Position numbers and translations under genes: made by a program. The notes under the pieces are model-generated. The model saw only the letters and a list, made by a program, of their open reading frames with translations, was not told the origin of the DNA and ran no database searches. 57,714 nucleotides of DNA from Dehalococcoidia bacterium (GTDB taxonomy: Bacteria; Chloroflexota; Dehalococcoidia; SM23-28-2), in the NCBI GenBank assembly GCA_020356025.1, contig CP070630.1:331210-388923 (forward strand). Reading direction: 5' to 3'. Positions 1 through 7,147 of this stretch are shown piece by piece (position 1 is the first letter of the stretch; the number at the start of each line of letters is the position of its first letter).

Positions 1-2
1 CA

Positions 3-389
3 ATCGGGCAGACCTACGTCATCTACGGCGGCCCGGGCCTGCCCGCCACCATCGACCTCAATAGCGACAGCGCCGACCACACCGACTACGGCGACGACAA
101 CGAGGACTTCTCCGGCAGCTCCGTGGCGGCGGGGGACATCGATGGCGACACCACCGACGACCTCATCATCGGCGCCTACGCCGCCGACCCGGCCGGGGGC
201 GCCACCGCCGGGGAGACCTACGTCATCTACGGCGGCCCTCCTGCGTTCCCCGTCGGAGGTATTGCTGAACTGCCGGAGGTGTCTGACTCGGCGGGGCGGA
301 ACTACATCGCCCTGGCGGGTCTGGCGGCTGCGGTGCTGGCCGCCCTCACGGTAGGCGGCTGGTATGCCAGGAGGCGGTGGCTGGCCTAG
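3..389 (+). CDS. FG-GAP/integrin-alpha repeat surface protein (3' part only)
   Basis: This is the last 128 residues of a gene that begins before the window. The visible part holds one complete FG-GAP-type blade: a calcium-loop-like DIDGD motif followed by DDLIIGA, with the blade strand YVIYGG seen twice. Such repeats form extracellular beta-propellers. The protein ends with a hydrophobic segment of about 20 residues and a basic tail (RRR), which looks like a C-terminal membrane anchor with the propeller outside the cell. It faces a small convergent gene, overlapping by 4 bases. The fold is clear. The ligand cannot be told from this fragment. Confidence 0.85.
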   Translation: MGQTYVIYGGPGLPATIDLNSDSADHTDYGDDNEDFSGSSVAAGDIDGDTTDDLIIGAYAADPAGGATAGETYVIYGGPPAFPVGGIAELPEVSDSAGRNYIALAGLAAAVLAALTVGGWYARRRWLA

Positions 390-574
390 CTCTCCTTCCC
401 TGCCTCTTGCTCCTCCTCCAGCCAGCGCTCGAATTCTGTTTCGGGGTCCTGCACCCCCAGCTCGTCGGCTGCCCGCCGGCGGGAGTGGATGCCCGCCGCC
501 ACCAGGCGCGCCTGGTCCTCCACCAGGCGGCTGCGGTCCTGGGCCACCGCCAGCGCATCGCCAAGGCTGTCCAC
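386..574 (-). CDS. Small hypothetical protein, 62 aa
   Basis: This short frame has credible coding character: charged, helical, with no low-complexity bias, and ending in a Glu-rich segment (ERWLEEEQEAGKE). The GTG start is chosen because a GGAGG lies 5 bases upstream; a TTG one codon earlier would leave only 2 bases of spacing. It converges on the FG-GAP gene. No family is recognised. A palindrome resembling a LexA box lies about 107 bp upstream. It is probably cytoplasmic, since no signal peptide or membrane segment is seen. Confidence 0.5.
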   Translation of the reverse strand: MDSLGDALAVAQDRSRLVEDQARLVAAGIHSRRRAADELGVQDPETEFERWLEEEQEAGKES

Positions 575-680
575 CAATGCCTCCCATGGCCATAATGGCC
601 GCCCGTGGTACAGTCACGATCCTTTTCCCTTTCGTGGGCTCGCTAGCCAGCGCTCCACATCGTGCTGGCAGGGGGATAAT

Positions 681-694
681 AGAACATGCGTTCT
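681..694. promoter_or_regulatory. LexA-box-like palindrome
   Basis: AGAACATGCGTTCT is a perfect 5-4-5 palindrome of the GAAC-N4-GTTC form that LexA recognises in Gram-positive-type bacteria. It lies upstream of the small minus-strand gene at 386-574. The core alone is expected about once by chance in a window of this size, so the call is weak. Confidence 0.25.
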
Positions 695-757
695 CCCATG
701 TCAAGAGGAGGCGGTCACTAGCGAGACAGGCGTGAGTAATTGGGAAAGTGCTTAGCC

Positions 758-886
758 CCGAATAGGAGATTTTTTGCGGATGCGGATAAGCCGTAACGTG
801 GCAACTATTCGGCCGTCTATAGAGTGTGAGGGGTATGCCATACCCATGCTCATATGCAGCTCACACGCCGCGCCAGCGCTTGTGAG
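758..886 (+). promoter_or_regulatory. Nest of inverted repeats upstream of the CalY/SipW operon
   Basis: Several perfect dyads lie in this non-coding stretch. CCGAATAG (758-765) matches CTATTCGG (805-812). GGGTATG (831-837) matches CATACCC (839-845) around one base. GTGTGAG (824-830) matches CTCACAC (860-866). TGTGAG recurs at 881-886 and could pair with the same CTCACA, so the two pairings exclude each other. TGTGAGGG is also a direct repeat (825-832 and 881-888). The region could be an operator array or a switching leader RNA. It matches no riboswitch class I recognise. The rest of the gap from 575 to 1044 shows nothing else beyond the separate entries. Confidence 0.5.
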
Positions 887-920
887 GGAAAGGAGGGGGG
901 AACGCAAGGCATGAAGGCTT

Positions 921-953
921 TATGTCCGCAGAGGAGATTGCTCTTCTAGTAGC
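921..953 (+). promoter_or_regulatory. Shared bipartite promoter-like element, copy 1
   Basis: TATGTCCGCAGAGG, 13 unrelated bases, then AGTAGC. The same two blocks with the same spacing occur on the minus strand at 20243-20211, upstream of the riboswitch-controlled VWA gene. The 13 spacer bases share nothing, as expected for a two-part binding site. In both copies a strong RNA hairpin starts 22 bases after the last base of AGTAGC. This suggests a promoter read by an alternative sigma factor, with transcription starting shortly downstream. It does not resemble sigma-A, sigma-28 or sigma-54 consensus sites. Confidence 0.5.
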
Positions 954-974
954 ATCTGTTTCCCCATCGCTGGC

Positions 975-1003
975 CGGTCCGAAGTTCAAGTGGATTCGGA
1001 CCG
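975..1003 (+). promoter_or_regulatory. Leader hairpin before the CalY-like gene
   Basis: CGGTCCGAA and TTCGGACCG form a perfect 9-bp stem with an 11-base loop, ending 41 bases before the start codon. No T-run follows, so it is not an intrinsic terminator. It could stabilise the mRNA or serve as a binding site in the 5' leader. Confidence 0.5.
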
Positions 1004-1044
1004 TGCCGCCACTTGCCTTCTACTAGGGGAAAAGGGCGGAGAGA

Positions 1045-1638
1045 ATGAGAGAGCTATCGCGGAGACACCTATCGCGGATCCTGGTGGTGCTACTTCTTGT
1101 GGGAGTGGTAGGAGCCAGCCTCGGGGTGGCCAGCAACGCCATTTGGACGGACAGCGCAGACGTTGATGCTAACGTCTTTTCTGCGGGGACGCTGGATATA
1201 TCGACCAACCCCACCACGGCTCTCGTCACCTACAGCGACATGGCGCCCGGTGACAGCACCGGTGGTCAGTCGCTCACCGTCACCAACGCTGGTTCCCTGG
1301 ACCTGCGCTACGCCGTGACCATGACCGCCGACAACACCGACACCCTAGGCCTGTACGCCGAACTGGACTTGACGATCAGGGAAGAGGGCACCGACTGCAC
1401 GACCTTCGACGGCAACGTGCTCTACGGACCTGACTTGCCTTTCCTGCTCACCGGCAACCTGATCGGTGATCCCACCCAGGGCGCAGACGCGGGCGACCGG
1501 ACCCTGACGACGGCGTCGCCCAGCGAGGTTCTCTGCTTCAAGGTGGATCTGCCCATCGGTGCCCCCAACAGCGTCCAGGGCGCCTCTACCACGGCTGTCT
1601 TCACCTTCGAGGCTGAGCAGACCGATAACAACCCGTAG
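1045..1638 (+). CDS. TasA/CalY (camelysin)-like secreted protein
   Basis: This 197-residue protein opens with a basic n-region and a hydrophobic core (about residues 10-32), followed by AIWTDSADVDANVFSAGTLD. That is the typical mature start of SipW-dependent TasA/CalY proteins. The rest is beta-rich with a VTNAGSLDLRYAVT strand, as in the camelysin/M73 fold. Such proteins are exported, cleaved by SipW and can form extracellular fibres. A SipW-type peptidase and another SipW-type substrate follow directly, forming a cassette. A GGCGGAGAG ribosome site precedes the ATG. No metallopeptidase HExxH motif is seen, so a structural role is more likely than proteolysis. Confidence 0.8.
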   Translation: MRELSRRHLSRILVVLLLVGVVGASLGVASNAIWTDSADVDANVFSAGTLDISTNPTTALVTYSDMAPGDSTGGQSLTVTNAGSLDLRYAVTMTADNTDTLGLYAELDLTIREEGTDCTTFDGNVLYGPDLPFLLTGNLIGDPTQGADAGDRTLTTASPSEVLCFKVDLPIGAPNSVQGASTTAVFTFEAEQTDNNP

Positions 1639-1796
1639 CGGCTGACCGCACGGCGCAGGCGAGCAGGAAGACCCCGGCTGGCCCAGGGCGTATGCGATGG
1701 CGCGGCGAAGACGTTCCCCAAACCTGGCCACTGCTGGGATGAGGGTTCTTCCTGCCAGCCGAGCGGCTCGACAGGATTCGTTGTGAGGAGGCAGCC

Positions 1797-2378
1797 TTGA
1801 GCGGCAGATCACTGCCCGTCCCTCAAGCGGGAGCCAGGGTCGAAGGAGGGAGAGCCTCGGTCTGGCCGAGGCGGCTTCTGGACATCGTGGGCTACCTGGC
1901 CCTCGCGCTATGCCTGGCGCTGCTGGGCTCGCTTCTGACGGTGGCGGCCACCAACCTGCTGGGCTACCAGAGCTACGTCATCTACAGCGGCAGCATGGAA
2001 CCCACCGTCAAGGTGGGGTCGCTGCTGCTGACCCGGCCGGCGGATGTGGACGACCTGCGGGTGGGCGACGTCATCACCTATCGCTCTCCTGGCAACCACA
2101 CCACCCTTACCCACCGGATAGTGAGCGTCCGCCAGGAGGACGGCGAGCGGGTCTTCACGACAAAGGGCGACGCCAGCCTCGAACCCGACCCCCGGGGAGT
2201 TATCCTGCGCGGTCAAGTGTCAAAGATGGCCTTTGACATCCCCTATCTGGGCTATGTGGTCGATTTCGCCAAGAGCATCCAGGGCGTCGTTCTCCTCTTG
2301 CTGGTGCCGGCTGCCGGCCTGCTCCTCATGCAGGGGCCGAAGCTGTGGAAGGGGCGCGCGAGCAGGGGGGTGCAATGA
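1797..2378 (+). CDS. SipW-type signal peptidase I (S26B)
   Basis: This 193-residue membrane protease has an N-terminal membrane segment (about 30-52), the catalytic serine in YSGSMEPT (Ser66), THRIV with His106 and a C-terminal membrane segment (about 160-178). A His replaces the general-base Lys of ordinary bacterial signal peptidase I. That marks the ER/archaeal/SipW subtype, which removes signal peptides from TasA/CalY-like proteins. TTG is chosen as start because GAGGAGG lies just upstream at a good distance. It lies between two likely substrates, which argues for a dedicated export and maturation unit. The 158-bp gap before it shows no clear terminator. Confidence 0.88.
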   Translation: MSGRSLPVPQAGARVEGGRASVWPRRLLDIVGYLALALCLALLGSLLTVAATNLLGYQSYVIYSGSMEPTVKVGSLLLTRPADVDDLRVGDVITYRSPGNHTTLTHRIVSVRQEDGERVFTTKGDASLEPDPRGVILRGQVSKMAFDIPYLGYVVDFAKSIQGVVLLLLVPAAGLLLMQGPKLWKGRASRGVQ

Positions 2379-2381
2379 GGC

Positions 2382-3575
2382 ATGCCCAGCGACCGGCCTT
2401 CTGCTAAACGAACGTTTTCGCTGACCGTCGTCGCGGTCGTGCTGGCTGTGGCCGTCGGGTCAGGGAGCTTCCTTGTGGCTTGGGCCGCCACCTTCACCGA
2501 CCAGGCCTCGGTGACCGATAACACCTTCTCCACTGCCGCCGATTTCTCGCCTCCCTGGTGGGATGGATCTTACGGCTACCGTCAGCAGATCACAGTGACG
2601 ACCGGCACCAACAGCCCCTTCAACGGCTACAACGGTTATAGCGTCCAGTTCACCATCGACACTGCTACCCTTATCGATGACAGTAAGCTTCAGGGCGACT
2701 GCGACGACTTGCGCATCGCGTTCTGGAGCGGGTCCGCATGGACGGAACTGGACCGTGACCTCTACTCCTGCGACGCACTCAGCACGGAGGTTTGGTTCCA
2801 ATTGCAGGAGGACATCGCCGCCAGTTCCTCAGCCGCTAACTACTATCTCTACTACGGCAATGTCTCCGCGTCCAACCCGCCAGCAAACCGCGGCAACGTC
2901 TATCTTCACTATAACGACTGGAGCACCGACCGGCTGAGCGAATACGCCATCGGTCGTCAGGACGACTGGCACCCCCCCAGCAGCTACACCGGTTTCACCT
3001 GGGACGGCGTGAACGAGCGGGTCAACTTCGACACCGGCGAGAACTCCACAGGGGGCCTGCGCCTGGCAAGCTTTGGAGAGCGCGACATCTACATGGAGCA
3101 GGTGGTTCGCTACACGGGCTGCTCTCCCGCTGACCTCAGCCAGGGCCTGATGGCTCGTTACCTAGGGGACGGGACGAGCAGCGACAACTGGTATGCCTTT
3201 GTTCAGGCCAACAGCACGGGATGCAGCAGCAATCCTTACACCAACCCGGCCATGCAGAAGGACAACTGGGCCGACGGAGGCTTCTGCGGCAGCGGCGCGG
3301 GCTCGGAGTGGGCCCTCGACGGGAGCCCTCACCGCCACGCCTTTGCCATCTGGGGCGTCAATGACACTAACATGAAGGGCTGGCTCGATAAGTCTCCCCG
3401 TAAGCCCAGCGAGGCCGCCGATCTGTCGTGCTCGGATGCCTCCGATCATGAGAATGCCGGTGACGTGGCCTGGATGCAGGCCCAGGTGGAGGGTTCATTC
3501 GACGACTTCCTGGTTCGGCGCTACGCCGAGCCAGAGCCCTCGACGTCTCTCGGGGGCGAGGAGACAGCTCCCTAG
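2382..3575 (+). CDS. Secreted DUF2341 protein with SipW-type signal
   Basis: This 397-residue protein has a signal-type N-terminus followed by ATFTDQASVTDNTFSTA, echoing the mature start of the CalY-like protein two genes upstream and so probably cleaved by the neighbouring SipW enzyme. Residues about 58-160 match DUF2341: WWDGSYGYRQQITV, a DDLRIAFW segment and an NYYLYYGN segment. This domain is found in surface proteins with concanavalin-like folds. The remaining 230 residues form a Trp/Tyr/Gly-rich, probably beta-sandwich region with several cysteines. It starts 3 bases after the sipW-like stop codon, so translation is likely coupled. A carbohydrate-binding or adhesive role is possible but unproven. 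Confidence 0.8.
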   Translation: MPSDRPSAKRTFSLTVVAVVLAVAVGSGSFLVAWAATFTDQASVTDNTFSTAADFSPPWWDGSYGYRQQITVTTGTNSPFNGYNGYSVQFTIDTATLIDDSKLQGDCDDLRIAFWSGSAWTELDRDLYSCDALSTEVWFQLQEDIAASSSAANYYLYYGNVSASNPPANRGNVYLHYNDWSTDRLSEYAIGRQDDWHPPSSYTGFTWDGVNERVNFDTGENSTGGLRLASFGERDIYMEQVVRYTGCSPADLSQGLMARYLGDGTSSDNWYAFVQANSTGCSSNPYTNPAMQKDNWADGGFCGSGAGSEWALDGSPHRHAFAIWGVNDTNMKGWLDKSPRKPSEAADLSCSDASDHENAGDVAWMQAQVEGSFDDFLVRRYAEPEPSTSLGGEETAP

Positions 3576-3586
3576 ATCGCCGCCGC

Positions 3587-4174
3587 TCACTCGCCCCACC
3601 GCCGCGTCAGCAGCCGCTCGTTGCGGGCGGCTATCGCCAGCGGATGCAGAGACCAGTTTTCTTCGCTGGCCACCATCGCCATCTGGTCAAGGTACTCCAG
3701 AATAGCGGCGTCTAGGTCGCGGTCGGCCAGCTCGCGCACCCTGGCCAGGGCTGTCTTTGCTCGAACCTTGCCGGGCTCGATCTTGTCGGCCACGAAGATA
3801 ACCTTCTCCACAAACGACATTCCCGCCCGACCGGTGCTGTGGAAGCGGGCCGCTGCCAGCACCTCGGCGTCGTCGATGCCGTACTCCTGGCGGAGGATCT
3901 CGGCGCCCACGGGGCCATGAAGCAGGATGGGAGCCTCCTCTTCAACGGGGCTGACCTCCAGGCCGAACTTCTGGGCTCTGGCCAGAAGCTCCTGGTGCGA
4001 GAGGGCGCGAGCGATGTCGTGACCCCAGGCAGCCAACTCCACCTGCTCCCTGTCCAGTTCTTTGAAGCCGGCCGCCAAGCGGTCGGCTTCCGCCACCACT
4101 CGCTCGACATGCTCGGCCAGGCCGCGGGGCAGGCGGCCGATCGCTGCTTTCAGGGCCTCGATCTGCGCCCGCAT
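3587..4174 (-). CDS. yqeK: YqeK-like HD-domain hydrolase
   Basis: This protein of 195 residues shows the HD-superfamily metal-binding pattern: an early His (EHVERV), the paired WGHDIA, His in LLHGPVGA and His in ARFHSTGRAGMS, followed by FVADKIEPG. The last motif is typical of the YqeK family, now known as symmetrical diadenosine tetraphosphate hydrolases. It would split Ap4A into two ADP in the cytoplasm. It lies 21 bases downstream of a HIT-family gene, also a dinucleotide-handling family, so the pair may clear dinucleoside polyphosphates. ATG at 4174 is preferred over TTG two codons earlier. No strong ribosome site is seen. Confidence 0.85.
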   Translation of the reverse strand: MRAQIEALKAAIGRLPRGLAEHVERVVAEADRLAAGFKELDREQVELAAWGHDIARALSHQELLARAQKFGLEVSPVEEEAPILLHGPVGAEILRQEYGIDDAEVLAAARFHSTGRAGMSFVEKVIFVADKIEPGKVRAKTALARVRELADRDLDAAILEYLDQMAMVASEENWSLHPLAIAARNERLLTRRWGE

Positions 4175-4195
4175 ATACAAGAGAGAAAAGGCAGG

Positions 4196-4537
4196 TCAGC
4201 CCTCGGGGCCCAGACGTCGACCGCCGAGGACGTGCATGTGGATGTGGTAGATCGTCTGGCCGCCGTACTCGCCCACGTTCAGGGCCAGACGGTAGCCCTT
4301 GTCGGCGGTTCCCTCACTTCTTGCCACGCGGTTGGCGACCTGGATCATGTGAGCTAGCAGCGACCCATGCTCCTGGCCGATGTCGACCGCCGAAGGGATA
4401 TGTTCCTTAGGGATGACCATGAAGTGGACGGGCGCCCGCGGGTGGATGTCGCGGATGGCGAACACCCGATCATCGTCGTGCAGCTTATCCACCGGCATCT
4501 TGTCGGAACCCATGTCACAGAACAGGCACTCGGTCAT
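4196..4537 (-). CDS. HIT-family nucleotide-binding hydrolase
   Basis: This 113-residue histidine-triad protein carries the active-site motif HIHMHVLGG near its C-terminus, preceded by a conserved LNVGEYGGQ segment. CLFCDM and a later His near the N-terminus recall zinc-containing HINT proteins. These hydrolyse AMP-lysine, phosphoramidates or dinucleotides. The ATG at 4537 is chosen because GGGAGGAG lies 6 bases upstream; a longer in-frame extension would be Ser/Gly-rich and unlike the family. It is probably co-transcribed with the YqeK-like gene downstream. Confidence 0.9.
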   Translation of the reverse strand: MTECLFCDMGSDKMPVDKLHDDDRVFAIRDIHPRAPVHFMVIPKEHIPSAVDIGQEHGSLLAHMIQVANRVARSEGTADKGYRLALNVGEYGGQTIYHIHMHVLGGRRLGPEG

Positions 4538-4690
4538 GGGACTCCTCCCTGTGAAGCTTGCCTGGCCGCAGGCAGACCCCCCGCCGTCAGAGGAGGGGGA
4601 CTGATTAGGCATCCATTTTAGCCAAACCCGGCAGCCTTGGCCAGCGGCTTCTCGTACGCCCTCTAACCGCCAACCGCAGGTGAAGTGCTT

Positions 4691-5791
4691 CTACGGATCG
4701 AAGGTCCACTGGGTGCCAGCCGGATCGGTGACCAGAATGAGAACCGAGGCGAACCGGCTGAGCTGTATAGCATCGCTGAGGTCGGGCCTGCCCGGCACAA
4801 ATCGCTGCCATCCCTGACCGGGAGCGAGGGCGTACAAGACCGCGAACTGACCGCCAATGCCTTGAGTTGCTGACTCCACATCCTTGGGCTCGCCAGCGTA
4901 GCAGACGCTATTCCATCCCTGGGCAAGAGGCGTGACAGCCGGCGGCGAGCCCGAGGGTTGCTGCGGCCAGGCGGCGCTGCTGGCCGAGAGAAGGAACAGG
5001 GGCTCATAGGCGCTGAGGGTTGCTATGGTGCTGACATCCGGTTGATTCGGAAACCACTTGTCGTAGCCTCCGGCTCCCAAGCGATAGGCAGCGAGAACGT
5101 CCTGGCTGATGCCGTCTAGCGCGTCCTCGATGTCTCCGCTGGCGCCGACATAGCAGGTATGGTTCCAGCCGGCCACCAGGTCTGTGGAGCTTGGGGTTGC
5201 TGTAGGCGTAGGTGTGGGTGTGGCCGTGGACATAGGTGTAGGCGTGGTCGTGGACGTGGCTGTGGGGGTGAGAGTAGTTGTTGGCGTGGCGGTCTCCGTA
5301 GGCGACGGAGTGGGTGTGGCTGTCTCTGTAGGCGAGGGAGTGGGCGAGGGCGAGGGTGAGGGGGGTGGCGGGGCCGAGGTGGCGGCTGTCCAGTTCAGGG
5401 TGCTCGAGTCGCACGGCGGCTCGTCCAGCACCAATCTGAGGGTGCCCTGAGCGTTGCTCTCGCCGGGGAACGAGCCGCTCACTTCATAGAGCCCCGGAAT
5501 GCCCGGTCCGAAGCTGTCTCCCACGATGTCGAGAGGGATGGGGAACGGGTTTGCACCCTGGAATTCGCAGGTGTCACCAGGTATGTCGTAGGCCGTGAAC
5601 CCCTGTACCTGCGACCCGTCCCCGGACACTGTGAAGTCCACGGTGCCGCCGCCGGAGACTGTCCCTGTGTACGTGGCGCCGGCGATCGGCTGGGCTGAGG
5701 CGGGGGGGCCGGTCAGGATGGCTATCAGGCAGGCAGCGGCAACCACGGCCGTGCCAGTCAAAGCGAAGAATAACCAATACTGATTCCGCAC
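4691..5791 (-). CDS. Secreted PT-linker protein with two GWN repeats
   Basis: This 366-residue exported protein has a signal peptide (about residues 1-34), a beta-rich domain (35-135), a Pro/Thr/Ser linker of some 65 residues and two homologous domains of about 75 residues. Each begins GWN and a conserved CY (GWNHTCYVG; GWNSVCYAG), then has an aromatic W-x-x-F-x-P segment, and ends in a Leu-rich strand before a final Trp. This GWN-repeat module recurs in exported Chloroflexota proteins, from general memory. Its function is unknown. It stands alone between the HIT gene and the acyl-CoA cluster. The 173-bp gap upstream holds a small dyad (5848-5863) but no clear promoter. Confidence 0.75.
   Translation of the reverse strand: MRNQYWLFFALTGTAVVAAACLIAILTGPPASAQPIAGATYTGTVSGGGTVDFTVSGDGSQVQGFTAYDIPGDTCEFQGANPFPIPLDIVGDSFGPGIPGLYEVSGSFPGESNAQGTLRLVLDEPPCDSSTLNWTAATSAPPPPSPSPSPTPSPTETATPTPSPTETATPTTTLTPTATSTTTPTPMSTATPTPTPTATPSSTDLVAGWNHTCYVGASGDIEDALDGISQDVLAAYRLGAGGYDKWFPNQPDVSTIATLSAYEPLFLLSASSAAWPQQPSGSPPAVTPLAQGWNSVCYAGEPKDVESATQGIGGQFAVLYALAPGQGWQRFVPGRPDLSDAIQLSRFASVLILVTDPAGTQWTFDP
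5186..5373. repeat. Low-complexity repeat encoding a Pro/Thr linker
   Basis: This is an imperfect hexamer-like array (GTAGGC, GTGGCC, GTGGAC variants on the plus strand) inside the secreted PT-linker gene. It encodes alternating Thr-Pro and Thr-Ala units. The array is prone to slippage, so linker length may differ among strains. Confidence 0.7.
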
Positions 5792-5964
5792 GTGCTTACT
5801 CCCGGTTCTGCAACCTAAGACGTGCGGTTCCTGCTATCGTTACACTAGTCGTTGGCGAACGACGAACAGGTATGCTACCCGCAGTGCCGTGACTGGCGAA
5901 TCCCGCCGACCAGGGCCGGCCTCTTGGGGGGCTGACTCGCGAATGCTGATTCCCTTTGACGCCC

Positions 5965-7101
5965 CTAGGCCTCCAGCTTCGCGGCCACCAGCTCGCGGTG
6001 GTAATCGGCGTCGCCCCACATCAACTCCATCCACTTCTGGCGACGGAAGTAGAGCTCGATCTTGTAGTCCTTGGTGAAGCCGATGCCGCCGTGGATCTGC
6101 TGGCCGTGAGCTACCACCCGCCGAGTGGCCTCGTTGCACCAGGCCTTGGCCATGCTCACCAGCATCTCGGCGTCCGGCTCGTTCTCCTGAAGGGCCCAGG
6201 CCGCCTTGTAGGTGATGAAGCGGGAGCCGTCCACGTCGATGATCATATCCGCGAACTTGTGCTGGATGGCTTGGAAGCTGCCGATGGGCCGCCCGAACTG
6301 GATTCGCTCCTTGGCATAGTCCAGGCTAGTATCGAAGTCCATCTGGGACAGACCCACCAGGTAGGCACAGGCGGCCACCGCCGCTTTGCTCTTCACGCCC
6401 TGGATGATCGGCCATCCCTTGTCCACCTCGCCCAGGACATTGGCCTTGGGCACCCGCACCTCGTTAAAGGCCACCTCGCACTGCTTGTCCTCGGCGATGG
6501 TCTTGAGGACGGTGAACTCAATTCCCTTGCTCTTGCTGTCCACCAGGAAGAGGGTGATGCCATCCTCCGGGCTTGCGCTCTCCTTAGTCCGGGCCGCCAC
6601 CAGCATGTAGTCGGTCACATGGGCGTCGGGCACGAACAGCTTGGTGCCGTTCAGGACGAAAGAATCACCGTTAGCCTTGGCTGGCATGGCAACGCCGTCG
6701 GCGTCCCACTTCGCGCTGGGCTCCGTAAGGGCCAGCGTCACGATCAGATCGCCCGTGGCGATCTTGGGCAAGAACTGCTGTTTCTGCTCCTCTGTCCCCG
6801 CTTCCAGGATTGGCATGGCGCCCAAAACCACAGTGGAGATGAAAGGCCCGGGCACAAGGGCCCGGCCGAACTCCTCCAGCAGCACGATCAGGTCGGTGAA
6901 GGTCATGCCGGTGCCACCGTACTGCTCCGGGATGACTATGCCCTGCCAGCCCTGAGCGGCCATCATCTGCCAGAACTCCGGCGAGTAGCCCCTCTCATCC
7001 TCCTCCATCTCCCGCACGAAAGCTTCCGGGCACTCCTTCTCCAGGAAATCGCGGGCCGCGTTCTTGAGTAGTCCCTGCTCTTCAGAAAGGCCTAGGTCCA
7101 T
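5965..7101 (-). CDS. Acyl-CoA dehydrogenase
   Basis: This 378-residue flavoprotein shows the acyl-CoA dehydrogenase fold: an N-terminal helical domain, a middle beta domain with ALTEPSAKWDADGV in place of the usual AGSD motif and a C-terminal helical bundle with GGIGFTKDY. It lacks the usual C-terminal GTSE-x-Q segment and ends in WGDADYHRELVAAK. It therefore belongs to the divergent FadE-like branch that often acts in heteromeric pairs. The three dehydrogenase genes here are likely one transcript, this being the last. Reaction: FAD-linked alpha,beta-oxidation of an acyl-CoA. The substrate is unknown. Confidence 0.88.
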   Translation of the reverse strand: MDLGLSEEQGLLKNAARDFLEKECPEAFVREMEEDERGYSPEFWQMMAAQGWQGIVIPEQYGGTGMTFTDLIVLLEEFGRALVPGPFISTVVLGAMPILEAGTEEQKQQFLPKIATGDLIVTLALTEPSAKWDADGVAMPAKANGDSFVLNGTKLFVPDAHVTDYMLVAARTKESASPEDGITLFLVDSKSKGIEFTVLKTIAEDKQCEVAFNEVRVPKANVLGEVDKGWPIIQGVKSKAAVAACAYLVGLSQMDFDTSLDYAKERIQFGRPIGSFQAIQHKFADMIIDVDGSRFITYKAAWALQENEPDAEMLVSMAKAWCNEATRRVVAHGQQIHGGIGFTKDYKIELYFRRQKWMELMWGDADYHRELVAAKLEA

Positions 7102-7147
7102 TGCTCAGGCTCCCTTCTCTTTTCTAGGCTTCATAGCCGATCCTTCC

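Noticed and set aside
895-925. A second GEMM riboswitch in the CalY leader (GGGAACGCAAGGC resembles GGGACGCAAAGC)
   Set aside because: The preceding GGCAAA block and GNRA-capped hairpin are missing, and the core has an insertion and a substitution.
5200-5370. CRISPR-like or minisatellite array
   Set aside because: It lies within a coding frame and encodes a Pro/Thr linker; there are no unique spacers.
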